Part shown: positions 11,182-18,421 of the stretch, piece by piece
Layout: each line of letters opens with the position of its first letter
How positions within the stretch are numbered: the first letter of the stretch is position 1
Source: Halieaceae bacterium
GTDB taxonomy: Bacteria; Pseudomonadota; Gammaproteobacteria; Pseudomonadales; Halieaceae
Reading direction: 5' to 3'
Length of the DNA stretch: 18,421 bases
Assembly: GCA_003331685.1 (NCBI GenBank)
Contig: QOPK01000023.1
Coordinates: forward strand, 1 to 18,421
The notes under the pieces: model-generated
What the model saw: the letters and a program-made list of their open reading frames with translations, nothing else
Told to the model about the DNA's origin: nothing
Database searches by the model: none
Program-made: the position numbers and the translations under genes

Positions 11182-13306
11182 CAAGGACCTTGCGAGCGGC
11201 CTCCGGGATAGGGGTGCCCGGCCCAAAAATCAGTGCCACCCCCTTCTCTTCGAGGAACCCGTAATCCTGTTGCGGGATCACACCGCCTGCGATCACGATT
11301 ACGTCGTCGGCTCCCTGCTCACGCAGCGCTTCAATGAGTTGAGGCACCAGTGTTTTGTGACCTGCAGCAAGACTCGAGGCGCCCACAACATGGACGTCGT
11401 TCTCGATAGCTTGCTTGGCGACTTCTTTAGGGGTGGAGAACATCGGTGATAGGTCGACGTCGAAACCGACATCTGCGAAGGCGGTGGCGATTACCTTGGC
11501 GCCACGATCGTGACCGTCCTGGCCCATCTTGGCGACCAGCATGCGAGGCCTTCGACCGTGCTGCTCCACAAAAGACTCAATATCCATGGAGATGCCCTCC
11601 CAGTTGGCATCTTCTGCGTACGCCGCACCATACACCCCCGATACGGTCTGTGCATTGGCAACGAAGCGCCCATGAACCTTCTCAAGGGCATCGGAAATTT
11701 CGCCGACTGTTGCCCGACAACGCGTAGCTTCAACCGCCAGCGCCAGCAGATTACCCTCACCCGACTCCGCAGCCAGGGTCAGTGCGTTTAATGCAGACTC
11801 AACTGCGGCGTCATCTCGGGCGTCACGAATACTCGCCAATCGAGCCAGCTGCGAGTCCCGCACCTGCTCATTGTCGATCTCGAGAATATCCACCGAATCC
11901 TGCTCGTTGGTCTGAAACTTATTCACACCCACGATCACATCCTCGCCGCGGTCGATGCGCGCCTGCTTTTTCGCTGCGGCCTCTTCGATCCGCAGTTTGG
12001 GAATTCCGCTCTCGATGGCCTTGGCCATGCCGCCCAGCTCATCGATTTCGGCGATCAACTCGCGGGCCTTGGCAGCCATGTCATTTGTTAGGGTCTCCAT
12101 CATGTAAGAGCCGCCCCAGGGATCCACCACCTGCCCAATGCCGGTCTCTTCTTGCAGGATTAGCTGCGTGTTCCTCGCAATTCTCGCGGCAAATTCAGAC
12201 GGTAGCGCAATGGCCTCGTCGAGGGCATTGGTATGCAGTGACTGGGTGCCACCAAACACCGCCGCCATCGCCTCAATCGTCGTGCGCACAATGTTGTTAT
12301 AGGGGTCCTGCTCGGTCAGCGACCAGCCCGACGTCTGGCAGTGAGTGCGCAACATGCCGCTTTTAGGGTTATTCGGCCCAAAGCCGTCTACGATTTCTGC
12401 CCATAGCAATCGCGCCGCACGCATCTTGGCAATTTCCATATAGAAATTCATGCCGATACCCCAGAAAAAGCTCAGGCGAGGTGCAAAATCGTCAATCTTG
12501 AGTCCTGCAGAAATCGCGGTCTTAATGTACTCCTTGCCATCGGCGAGGGTATAAGCAAGTTCCAGCGCCGCGTTCGCTCCCGCCTCCTGCATGTGGTAGC
12601 CCGAGATCGAGATGGTATTGAACTTGGGTAAATTAGCCGAGCAGTAAGCAATGATGTCGCCGATGATGCGCATACTGGGCGCCGGCGGGTAAATGTAGGT
12701 GTTGCGAACCATGAACTCTTTAAGAATGTCATTCTGGATCGTGCCGGATAGCGCTGACTGATCGACCCCCTGCTCTTCAGCGGCAACGATATAACCCGCC
12801 AACACAGGCAAAACGGCGCCGTTCATCGTCATCGACACCGAGACCTGATCTAGGGGTATACCGTCAAAGAGGATCTTCATGTCCTCCACAGAATCCACGG
12901 CCACCCCCGCCTTGCCCACGTCTCCAGAAACCCGCGGATGATCCGAGTCATAACCCCGGTGTGTAGCAAGATCAAACGCAACCGAGATGCCCTGACCACC
13001 GGCCGCCAGTGACTTACGATAAAACGCATTCGACGCTTCCGCCGTTGAGAAGCCCGCATATTGGCGAATCGTCCAGCGCCGCCCCGCATACATGGTGGCC
13101 TGCGGCCCTCTGATATAGGGCGCTATGCCCGGCATGGTGTTGGTGTAAGGCAGTGACTCGAGGTCTTCGGCGGTATAAAGAGTCTTGAGCGGGATACCCT
13201 CTGGGGTATGCCAAGTAAAATCGGCTGGTTTTAAACCTTTGCTTTGCTTTTCTACCAGCGCGCCCCAGGCGGATAAATCAGTCGCATCCGGATCATAAAC
13301 ACTCAT
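11159..13306 (-). CDS. scpA: Methylmalonyl-CoA mutase (single-chain, adenosylcobalamin-dependent)
   Basis: This enzyme interconverts L-methylmalonyl-CoA and succinyl-CoA by a radical mechanism. The 715-aa product is colinear with E. coli Sbm/ScpA (714 aa) and carries both the TIM-barrel substrate domain and the C-terminal B12 domain in one chain. The cobalamin signature is DGHDRG (597-602) with axial ligand H599, followed by the SxL region (GASSLAAGH) and IAGGVIP. Substrate residues Y83 (WTIRQYAGF), R201 ([11 protein letters not shown]) and H238 (SGYHMQEAG) match Y89, R207 and H244 of the Propionibacterium enzyme. Tyr plus Arg at these places indicates methylmalonyl-CoA rather than isobutyryl-CoA, where they are Phe and Gln. 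The ATG overlaps the epimerase TGA by 4 bases, and meaB begins inside its 3' end. A homodimer is expected since no small subunit gene is present. Confidence 0.97.
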   Translation of the reverse strand: MSVYDPDATDLSAWGALVEKQSKGLKPADFTWHTPEGIPLKTLYTAEDLESLPYTNTMPGIAPYIRGPQATMYAGRRWTIRQYAGFSTAEASNAFYRKSLAAGGQGISVAFDLATHRGYDSDHPRVSGDVGKAGVAVDSVEDMKILFDGIPLDQVSVSMTMNGAVLPVLAGYIVAAEEQGVDQSALSGTIQNDILKEFMVRNTYIYPPAPSMRIIGDIIAYCSANLPKFNTISISGYHMQEAGANAALELAYTLADGKEYIKTAISAGLKIDDFAPRLSFFWGIGMNFYMEIAKMRAARLLWAEIVDGFGPNNPKSGMLRTHCQTSGWSLTEQDPYNNIVRTTIEAMAAVFGGTQSLHTNALDEAIALPSEFAARIARNTQLILQEETGIGQVVDPWGGSYMMETLTNDMAAKARELIAEIDELGGMAKAIESGIPKLRIEEAAAKKQARIDRGEDVIVGVNKFQTNEQDSVDILEIDNEQVRDSQLARLASIRDARDDAAVESALNALTLAAESGEGNLLALAVEATRCRATVGEISDALEKVHGRFVANAQTVSGVYGAAYAEDANWEGISMDIESFVEQHGRRPRMLVAKMGQDGHDRGAKVIATAFADVGFDVDLSPMFSTPKEVAKQAIENDVHVVGASSLAAGHKTLVPQLIEALREQGADDVIVIAGGVIPQQDYGFLEEKGVALIFGPGTPIPEAARKVLDAINANS

Positions 13307-13716
13307 GATTGCGACTCCGCCGGCTGGGAGAGCTCAATCAGAACGCCATCGCAACTTTTCGGATGAATAAAAATGACGCGGGACCCATGTGCTCCGGGGG
13401 TCGGTGCGTCGCTGGTGAACTGATATCCCTTGACGCGCAGCCGCTCGACATCCGCGTCAATGTCATCGGTCCGGAAACAAAGGTGATGCAGCCCGCCACC
13501 ACGCTTATCAAGATAAGTTGCAATAGGTCCGGCGCCGTCCAATGGATGCACCAGTTCTATGTGCGTCGCGGGCACGCTAAAAAATGCCGTCGTGGTCTGA
13601 GCCGCTTCCACCACCTCGTTACCGTCATGTTGGAGTCCAAAATCCTTGAGGAAACGCGTTATAGCGCCCTCAAGATCTGGTACAGCAATCGCAATATGGT
13701 CCAATGCAGTAATCAT
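13303..13716 (-). CDS. mce: Methylmalonyl-CoA epimerase
   Basis: The enzyme flips D- to L-methylmalonyl-CoA, linking the carboxylase product to the mutase. The 137-aa product is a vicinal-oxygen-chelate (glyoxalase-fold) protein of the usual length. Likely metal ligands are H7 ([12 protein letters not shown]), E54 (HIELVHPL), a His of GLHHLCF (77-78) and E128 (VLIELSQP), and the typical [17 protein letters not shown] segment is present. The ATG at 13716 has AGG 7 bases upstream. It lies 34 bases after the biotin-carboxylase stop and overlaps the mutase start by ATGA, so it is inside the operon and coupled to the mutase. Glyoxalase I is excluded by the epimerase-type motifs and the neighbours. 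Confidence 0.95.
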   Translation of the reverse strand: MITALDHIAIAVPDLEGAITRFLKDFGLQHDGNEVVEAAQTTTAFFSVPATHIELVHPLDGAGPIATYLDKRGGGLHHLCFRTDDIDADVERLRVKGYQFTSDAPTPGAHGSRVIFIHPKSCDGVLIELSQPAESQS

Positions 13717-13750
13717 GAAACAACCTGCCTCTCAGAAATGTGATGATGCG

Positions 13751-16549
13751 CTAAATGAAGAGCTTGACGAGCTCAGTGGTGTGCTCGCGACGCAGCGACG
13801 CTATCTCACTGCTAGAGAGCACTTCAACCTTCTCGTCCGGCGTAACCTTGAATAGCGGCTGCCCTTTAGAAATGATCACGCCATCCCCCTCGACCAACAC
13901 CTCATCGACAGTGCCGGAGAACGGCGCTACCACTTTATTGAACATTTTCATGACTTCAATAATGTACAGCGGCTCGCCCGCGTCGAAATGCTTGCCGGCC
14001 TCGACATAAAGCGGCGCCTCAGGCACCTCACGCCCATAAAACATCCCCCCGCTTTCCGCGACGATCTCGTCAGACTTCGCCACCGGCGGCGGCGCTAGCG
14101 CCTTGGACATTGCTTTCTGGTGCTCTTGATCCAATAAGCGATCAGGTAGATGGATGGTCATATCGGGATTAACATCCAGGTCAAAAAACCCGGTAAATCT
14201 CGCCATCGCGGGCAACAGCTCCAGGATCTCTGCGCCAACCTGATACCCACGATGCGCTGCCTGTATCGCAGACCACTCTGATGCATCGACGGCATCAGGT
14301 GCAGATCCCGCCAACAACTCGCTCATTGCGGTCCAGTCGTCAGTGTCGAACCGCTTGCCAAGCTCGGTGTAGAAGTCTTCCGCATCTGAGAGGATCGCGT
14401 GGTCGTGGTCCCAAATCATATTCGCGGCCGGCAACGTGTCGTTCCAATCCAGTCTCAGGAAGTGGTAGGTGTCGGCCAAGACCTCGACGGGGTTTTCTGC
14501 CCAATAGAAGTGGCCGTCCTCAAACCGGAAGGCACCCTGATTAAGACTCAACCAGCCCGATAAGAGATGGGGTGAAGACATTAACTGTTTAATCGGACGA
14601 AGTAGCAGGCTCTCTTTGGCGGAGAGGACCTTTTGCAAGGCGCTCTGATCGGAAACTGCCGCTTGCACTCTCGCAGCACACAGCTGCTGCCAAGCCGCAT
14701 CCACATCGACACGCCCTGCCTCCTGAGCCAGCTCTCCCACTGCCGTGAGGTAGGGCACAATGAATTGGGTCGTGGGGCGTGCGTTGACCGAACGGCCAAG
14801 GAACCAGTGCACCAGCCCGTAATGGAACGCCAGGTTGGTTGCCAGATCCTTGCCCCGCAATCGGCTGGCCCTTAAAACCTCTGCCATATGCTCGTAGGCC
14901 GTCTCACGACTGTCCCCAACTGTCAGGAGAAGCGCGATATTAGAGTCATAGGCACCCGCCAGCGTGTATTCCATGAACACATGGGTATCGGGGTTATGCA
15001 GACTGATGCCCTGATCGTCACGAATCTCGCCTTCAATGGGATCTGACCAGAACTCCACAATGCCCCCGGCACTGGGCTGCAGGGCGTCATTGGTGGCATT
15101 GAGCCGCGCTTCGAGAGCATCCGGCAATCGTGCAATACGCTCGGGCTTTGGCAGCTTCTCACCGTGCACAGCCAATAGCACCATGGCCTCGACCAGCGAC
15201 TCGACTACGAAGGCATCGTCGGCGTCATCTGGATTGGCAAAACGCATGGCATAGCAGAGCTCAGAGACGCGGTGCTCCACCTGAATCCGGGTATTCATCT
15301 CCATGAAGAAATGCTGGTCACGATCGACAATACACTCAAAGGTGGACACCGAATCGAGGCCGACTGCCTCTCCGAAACGAGCCGCTTCGGCCTCCATAAC
15401 GTCCAGCGTCTTGAGATCCTGAGCGAGCACTGCGGCCTCATCAGCCGCACCTGCCTGTGAAGCCCGCGCCTCGGCGGCCTGAAGCGACTCCCGCGTCACT
15501 GAAACCTCGAGGAGCTTTTGCTCATGCATCTGTAGCGAGCAATCTCTGCCCCCCAACGTAATGCACCAGTCACCATTCCCGATCACCTGAATCTCCTGAT
15601 GTCGGGTGGTTTCAATGTTGAGCTCGACCAAGACATTCTTGTTGTCGCCAACGCCTGTGGTCTTGACTTCATTAAGGATTTCGCGAACCAGTTCTGGCGT
15701 GCGATCGGCCTGCCCCAGAGGCACGATGCGCTGACCCTTGCCTCCACCACCGCCGATGGCCTTCAAGCGCACCCTGTTTTGCGGGTACTGCTCACTCATC
15801 TTCAGAACTGCCTCGGTCAGCGTCTCGCTGAGTTCGTCGATGGTGTAGAGATCAATGCCCTTGCGATAACTCGCGGTCAGAACCGCCTCGGCCAGCGCCT
15901 CTAGATCACCCTCGGGCGTTTCGCTCTCAAGCTCAAGCCCGTGTTCGGTGAGGAGCGCGATCAAAGCCTCTTGATCGGGATGCTTTTTGAGCAACGTCAA
16001 TGTAGTGCCGTTATCAATGCCTGGTGTGACCGAAACACCAGCCTTAAGTGCTGTGCGCTTGGCTTCATCCTTCAGGCCCGCCTGCCTCACGGTCCGGGAG
16101 CACGGCCCGATAAAATTCAGCCCCGCCCGCTCCATCGAAGCCACCATCTGCTCGTCTTCAGCCATGAAGCCGTACCCGGCAAAAATTGCGTTGTAACCGT
16201 GGGCATGTGCAATGGAGATGATGTCAGCAATGCGCTGCTCTCTCTCTTCCTTGGTGGCGCCGCTATAGTCGGGCACGCGATGTACTCGACCCGGATCTGT
16301 GAGCACTCTGAGCTCAGGCGCGAGCGCGCCCCGATACACAATAGAGTCCTTCTCGGACAACAGAATCCCATATCCGTCGATCCCCATTTCGGAGAACACA
16401 TCCATGGCTTCTTTACGGATCGGTCCCCGACAGATGATCAGTGGCTTCAGGTGGTCGCAACGGAACTGCTCCGTCCACTCTGAGCGACGCACCTTGCTGC
16501 GGCGATCGCCGTGTATCAACGGGTTATCAAGGTAGTGTTGGTTACCCAA
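13751..16549 (-). CDS. Acyl-CoA (probably propionyl-CoA) carboxylase, divergent biotin carboxylase with biotin carrier domain
   Basis: The protein should carboxylate its own biotin with ATP and bicarbonate and pass CO2 to the carboxyltransferase encoded just upstream. Domains in the 932-aa chain: N-terminal extension (1-35), biotin-carboxylase N domain (36-170, RGPIRKEAMDVF in place of the usual NRGEIA), ATP-grasp with GGGGGKGQRI (266-275), biotin-carboxylase C region (about 430-590), a helical middle region (600-820), and a biotinyl domain with EVMKMF, K868. Probable counterparts of E. coli AccC residues: K160 (K116), K263 (K159), H317 (H209), K345 (K238), E405 (E276), E417/N419/R421 in FMEMNTRIQVEH, and R510 (R338). 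Oddities: about 60 extra residues in the lid (178-262), about 20 more after K345, and Glu at the H236 position. The start is TTG at 16549, with GGGAG 9 bases upstream; the next ATG (codon 49) would cut into the domain. Confidence 0.85.
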   Translation of the reverse strand: MGNQHYLDNPLIHGDRRSKVRRSEWTEQFRCDHLKPLIICRGPIRKEAMDVFSEMGIDGYGILLSEKDSIVYRGALAPELRVLTDPGRVHRVPDYSGATKEEREQRIADIISIAHAHGYNAIFAGYGFMAEDEQMVASMERAGLNFIGPCSRTVRQAGLKDEAKRTALKAGVSVTPGIDNGTTLTLLKKHPDQEALIALLTEHGLELESETPEGDLEALAEAVLTASYRKGIDLYTIDELSETLTEAVLKMSEQYPQNRVRLKAIGGGGGKGQRIVPLGQADRTPELVREILNEVKTTGVGDNKNVLVELNIETTRHQEIQVIGNGDWCITLGGRDCSLQMHEQKLLEVSVTRESLQAAEARASQAGAADEAAVLAQDLKTLDVMEAEAARFGEAVGLDSVSTFECIVDRDQHFFMEMNTRIQVEHRVSELCYAMRFANPDDADDAFVVESLVEAMVLLAVHGEKLPKPERIARLPDALEARLNATNDALQPSAGGIVEFWSDPIEGEIRDDQGISLHNPDTHVFMEYTLAGAYDSNIALLLTVGDSRETAYEHMAEVLRASRLRGKDLATNLAFHYGLVHWFLGRSVNARPTTQFIVPYLTAVGELAQEAGRVDVDAAWQQLCAARVQAAVSDQSALQKVLSAKESLLLRPIKQLMSSPHLLSGWLSLNQGAFRFEDGHFYWAENPVEVLADTYHFLRLDWNDTLPAANMIWDHDHAILSDAEDFYTELGKRFDTDDWTAMSELLAGSAPDAVDASEWSAIQAAHRGYQVGAEILELLPAMARFTGFFDLDVNPDMTIHLPDRLLDQEHQKAMSKALAPPPVAKSDEIVAESGGMFYGREVPEAPLYVEAGKHFDAGEPLYIIEVMKMFNKVVAPFSGTVDEVLVEGDGVIISKGQPLFKVTPDEKVEVLSSSEIASLRREHTTELVKLFI

Positions 16550-16558
16550 GGTGTTTTG

Positions 16559-16563
16559 CTCCC
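16559..16563 (-). promoter_or_regulatory. Ribosome binding site supporting the TTG start of the biotin carboxylase gene
   Basis: GGGAG on the minus strand lies 9 bases before TTG at 16549. No ATG or GTG in frame between the carboxyltransferase stop and the first conserved strand has better support, so this site decides the unusual start. Confidence 0.6.
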
Positions 16564-16572
16564 GGCCGTCGA

Positions 16573-18294
16573 TCAGTGGAATTCGCGCTGAACCGCCTGC
16601 ATCGGTCCTGGCGTGTAATGTCTCAGACAGAAAGCCATCTGAGTGGCCAGCGTTTTGCGCAGGTCGGCCGGCATGACAATCTCGGAAATCGAGCCCAGAC
16701 TCAGGGCCTCTTCCGGATTCATAATCTCGCGCTCATAGCGCTGGGCAAGCAGCGCCTCCTCGGCTTTGATAGCCGCGTCGACAGCCGCCTCGGCTTCCGC
16801 TCTGGCCTGTTCTTCGGGCAGCCCGCTCGAGACGCGCGCCTCAGTTTCAGCGTCGAGCTGGGCCACGCGACCCGCTCGGATCTTTTTCAGCTCATCTTTG
16901 TAAACATACTCCACACCGGCAGGCCCCATCACAGCAACCCGCGTGGTCGGTAACGCGACCACGAAGTCGGCGCCCGTCGCGTAGTTGTTGTAGGACGCAT
17001 ACGCGCCACCGAAGGCGTTACGCACCAGCACAAGAAAGCGTGGTGTCCGTAAATCAACAATCGCATCCAGCATCGCTCGCCCCGCCTGCACAATACCGCG
17101 ATGCTCCTGCTCACTCCCCGGCAAGAAGCCGGTCGTGTCCTCAAGAAAAATGACCGGAATGTTGTAGAGGTTGCAGAACCGGATGAATCGCGCATTTTTA
17201 TAGGCGGCATCGATATCGATTTGCCCCGAGGCGACGGCAGAATTGTTGGCAACGAAGCCAACGACATTGCCCCCCATGCGGCCAAACGCGGTGATGGTAT
17301 TGCGAGCGCGATCTGCCTGCGTTTCCAGGAAATCACCGTGGTCACACAACTGCTGGATCAAAATACTGATATCAAATGGCGTGTTGAACCCAGTTGGCGA
17401 GTTGAACGCCTTCCTCAGCAATATGTCGATGTCGACTGTCTGTCGCGCGACAGGGTCTGAGGTCTCTCTGTACGGGGCCAAAGATTGATTCGAATCGGGC
17501 AGGTATCGCAGCAACTCGCGCACCTTTCTCAAAGCTGCGACCTCGTCCTCCACGACAAAATCAGTCACGCCAGTTTGACTATGGACCGCCGGGCCGCCCA
17601 ATTCATCGGGCGTGATGTCCTCACCCAGCACGCTTTTGACGACACCAGGCCCTGTCAGACCAAAAAACGTATCTTTGGGCTGGATGAGGAAGCTCCCCTG
17701 ACGTGGCAGATAACTGCCACCGCCGGCGTTAAAGCCAAACATGCACATGATGCTGGGCACGATGCCACTGATCTTTCGCAACGCGGTAAAAGCATCGGCA
17801 TAGCCATCGAGGCCACCGACACCTGCGGGTATGTACGCGCCAGCGGAATCATTAAGACCGACTAGTGGGATATGGCGTTTGGCTGCGAGCTCAAACAAAC
17901 GCGCCAACTTCTTGCCATTGGTCGCATCCATGGAGCCGGCGCGAACGGTGAAATCGTGGCCATACACCGCGACGTCCCGGCCGTCGACCGTGATAATCGC
18001 TGTGACCAGTGAAGCACCATCCAGATTCGGACCCCAGTTCTGATACAGCACGTGAGGCTCATTATCCGCGAGGTAGCGAATACGCTCCCATACGGTCATA
18101 CGACCTTTAAGGTGCTGCCTCTGTCGGCTGGGGGTGCCAGCGGCGAGATAGGGCCGCTCGCGCAGCTCAGCGCCCCGTTGCAGCGTCACTTCGTACCGCC
18201 CTAATTCGGCGTTTTCAGTCACTGACTTGGAGAACGGGTTTTCCAGTGACACGGCCAAAGCGCTTTGGACGGCCTCTTCGCTACCATTACTCAT
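16573..18294 (-). CDS. Acyl-CoA carboxylase (probably propionyl-CoA) carboxyltransferase subunit
   Basis: This is the beta subunit that moves CO2 from carboxybiotin to an acyl-CoA, here most likely propionyl-CoA given the epimerase and mutase downstream. The 573-aa product has both crotonase-like halves of the carboxyltransferase family. The N half has [45 protein letters not shown] and the [22 protein letters not shown] loop. The C half has [36 protein letters not shown] and [13 protein letters not shown]. Two points differ from canonical PccB: the specificity Asp (D422 in Streptomyces coelicolor PccB, GGAYD) is Ala433 here, and a charged Ala/Glu-rich helical stretch (about 466-518) adds some 30 residues. 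It is the first gene of the operon, 23 bases before the biotin-carboxylase start. GAGAG about 7 bases before the ATG is a weak ribosome binding site. Another short acyl-CoA substrate cannot be ruled out. Confidence 0.88.
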   Translation of the reverse strand: MSNGSEEAVQSALAVSLENPFSKSVTENAELGRYEVTLQRGAELRERPYLAAGTPSRQRQHLKGRMTVWERIRYLADNEPHVLYQNWGPNLDGASLVTAIITVDGRDVAVYGHDFTVRAGSMDATNGKKLARLFELAAKRHIPLVGLNDSAGAYIPAGVGGLDGYADAFTALRKISGIVPSIMCMFGFNAGGGSYLPRQGSFLIQPKDTFFGLTGPGVVKSVLGEDITPDELGGPAVHSQTGVTDFVVEDEVAALRKVRELLRYLPDSNQSLAPYRETSDPVARQTVDIDILLRKAFNSPTGFNTPFDISILIQQLCDHGDFLETQADRARNTITAFGRMGGNVVGFVANNSAVASGQIDIDAAYKNARFIRFCNLYNIPVIFLEDTTGFLPGSEQEHRGIVQAGRAMLDAIVDLRTPRFLVLVRNAFGGAYASYNNYATGADFVVALPTTRVAVMGPAGVEYVYKDELKKIRAGRVAQLDAETEARVSSGLPEEQARAEAEAAVDAAIKAEEALLAQRYEREIMNPEEALSLGSISEIVMPADLRKTLATQMAFCLRHYTPGPMQAVQREFH

Positions 18295-18341
18295 GGGTGG
18301 TCTCTCAGATTTGCGGGGATCATGGCGCCAAACAGGACAAA

Positions 18342-18358
18342 ATCGTAGATCCCACGAT
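18342..18358. repeat. Inverted repeat upstream of the propionyl-CoA operon
   Basis: ATCGT (18342-18346) and ACGAT (18354-18358) form 5-bp arms with a 7-base spacer, about 48 bases before the carboxyltransferase ATG. It may be an operator or chance. Confidence 0.25.
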
Positions 18359-18366
18359 ACGGGGCT

Positions 18367-18376
18367 CTGTGCACAG
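18367..18376. repeat. Perfect 10-bp palindrome CTGTGCACAG upstream of the operon
   Basis: CTGTGCACAG is its own reverse complement and lies between the TTGACA hexamer at 18407-18412 and the gene start, around the expected transcription start. This is a plausible place for a repressor site. No regulator is encoded in the window and I do not match it to a known box. Confidence 0.3.
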
Positions 18377-18382
18377 GGCGTG

Positions 18383-18412
18383 ACATTACTTATCCTTATA
18401 TCTACCTGTCAA
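18383..18412 (-). promoter_or_regulatory. Candidate promoter of the propionyl-CoA operon
   Basis: On the minus strand a perfect -35 hexamer TTGACA (18407-18412) is followed 18 bases later by TAATGT, a weak -10 (3 of 6). The region between is A/T-rich (GATATAAGGATAAG). The gene starts about 90 bases downstream. The -35 is convincing; the -10 is not, so another element such as an activator may be needed, or the real promoter lies beyond the window. Confidence 0.3.
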
Positions 18413-18421
18413 TTTTATCCC

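Noticed and set aside
11182..11226. Longer meaB start at 11226
   Set aside because: The extra 15 residues (Arg-rich) lie deeper in the mutase gene, while the ATG at 11181 has AAGG at 6 bases and matches the known ArgK/MeaB N terminus.
11782..12366. 194-codon plus-strand open frame opposite the mutase gene
   Set aside because: It is antisense to strongly conserved mutase codons, the product is Arg/Pro/Ser-rich with no family resemblance, and it has no ribosome binding site. It is a shadow of GC-rich coding DNA.
15020..15022. Loss of the catalytic Arg (R338 of AccC) in the biotin carboxylase
   Set aside because: A gapless alignment from the YDS motif puts Asn or His there, but IRDDQGI at R510 aligns well with the VRxDSGI pattern of PCC alpha if the following loop is longer, so the Arg is probably kept.
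15941..16483. 180-codon plus-strand open frame opposite the biotin carboxylase gene
   Set aside because: It lies wholly antisense to conserved ATP-grasp coding sequence, including the unusual insertion. I checked whether it could explain the insertion, but the composition is that of a shadow frame.

Overview
The window looks like chromosomal DNA of a moderately GC-rich gammaproteobacterium. The gene content and order of the first 10 kb match the bpt-infA-clpA-clpS-icd and mnmA-hflD-purB blocks known from Pseudomonas and Escherichia. A marine lineage such as the OM60/NOR5 (Halieaceae) group is a guess from overall flavour, not something shown here. Every gene is a housekeeping or central-metabolism gene; I see no phage, insertion sequence, CRISPR array, tRNA or rRNA.

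Region 1 (1-3513) is a protein-degradation and translation cluster. It holds the 3' part of bpt (leucyl transfer onto N-terminal Asp/Glu), infA (initiation factor 1), and, convergent with these, clpS-clpA (N-degron adaptor and unfoldase). Bpt makes the Leu N-degron, ClpS binds it and ClpA unfolds the substrate for ClpP. Region 2 (3634-5070) is icd on the minus strand with a clear terminator behind it. Its roughly 100-nt structured leader contains a second strong intrinsic-terminator-like hairpin just before the ribosome binding site. Region 3 (5071-9979, plus strand) is rluE, mnmA, hflD, purB and roxA: 23S rRNA pseudouridylation, tRNA 2-thiouridylation, a membrane lysogenisation/lipid-related regulator, purine synthesis and ribosomal protein L16 hydroxylation. 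The usual neighbours cspD and nudJ (E. coli) are absent from their expected slots.

Region 4 (10207-18294, minus strand) is a compact five-gene operon for propionyl-CoA assimilation, transcribed carboxyltransferase, biotin carboxylase/biotin carrier, methylmalonyl-CoA epimerase, methylmalonyl-CoA mutase, MeaB GTPase. Together these convert propionyl-CoA to D-methylmalonyl-CoA, then L-methylmalonyl-CoA, then succinyl-CoA, with MeaB protecting the B12 enzyme. Epimerase, mutase and GTPase are translationally overlapped. The two carboxylase subunits are unusual: the biotin-carboxylase protein (932 aa) has a long insertion in the ATP-grasp lid and a non-standard N-terminus, and the carboxyltransferase lacks the Asp that typifies propionyl-CoA carboxylases. 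They look like a divergent acyl-CoA carboxylase subclass assigned to propionyl-CoA mainly by context.

The most interesting leads are the divergent carboxylase pair and the terminator hairpin in the icd leader. Most of the rest is ordinary and well conserved.
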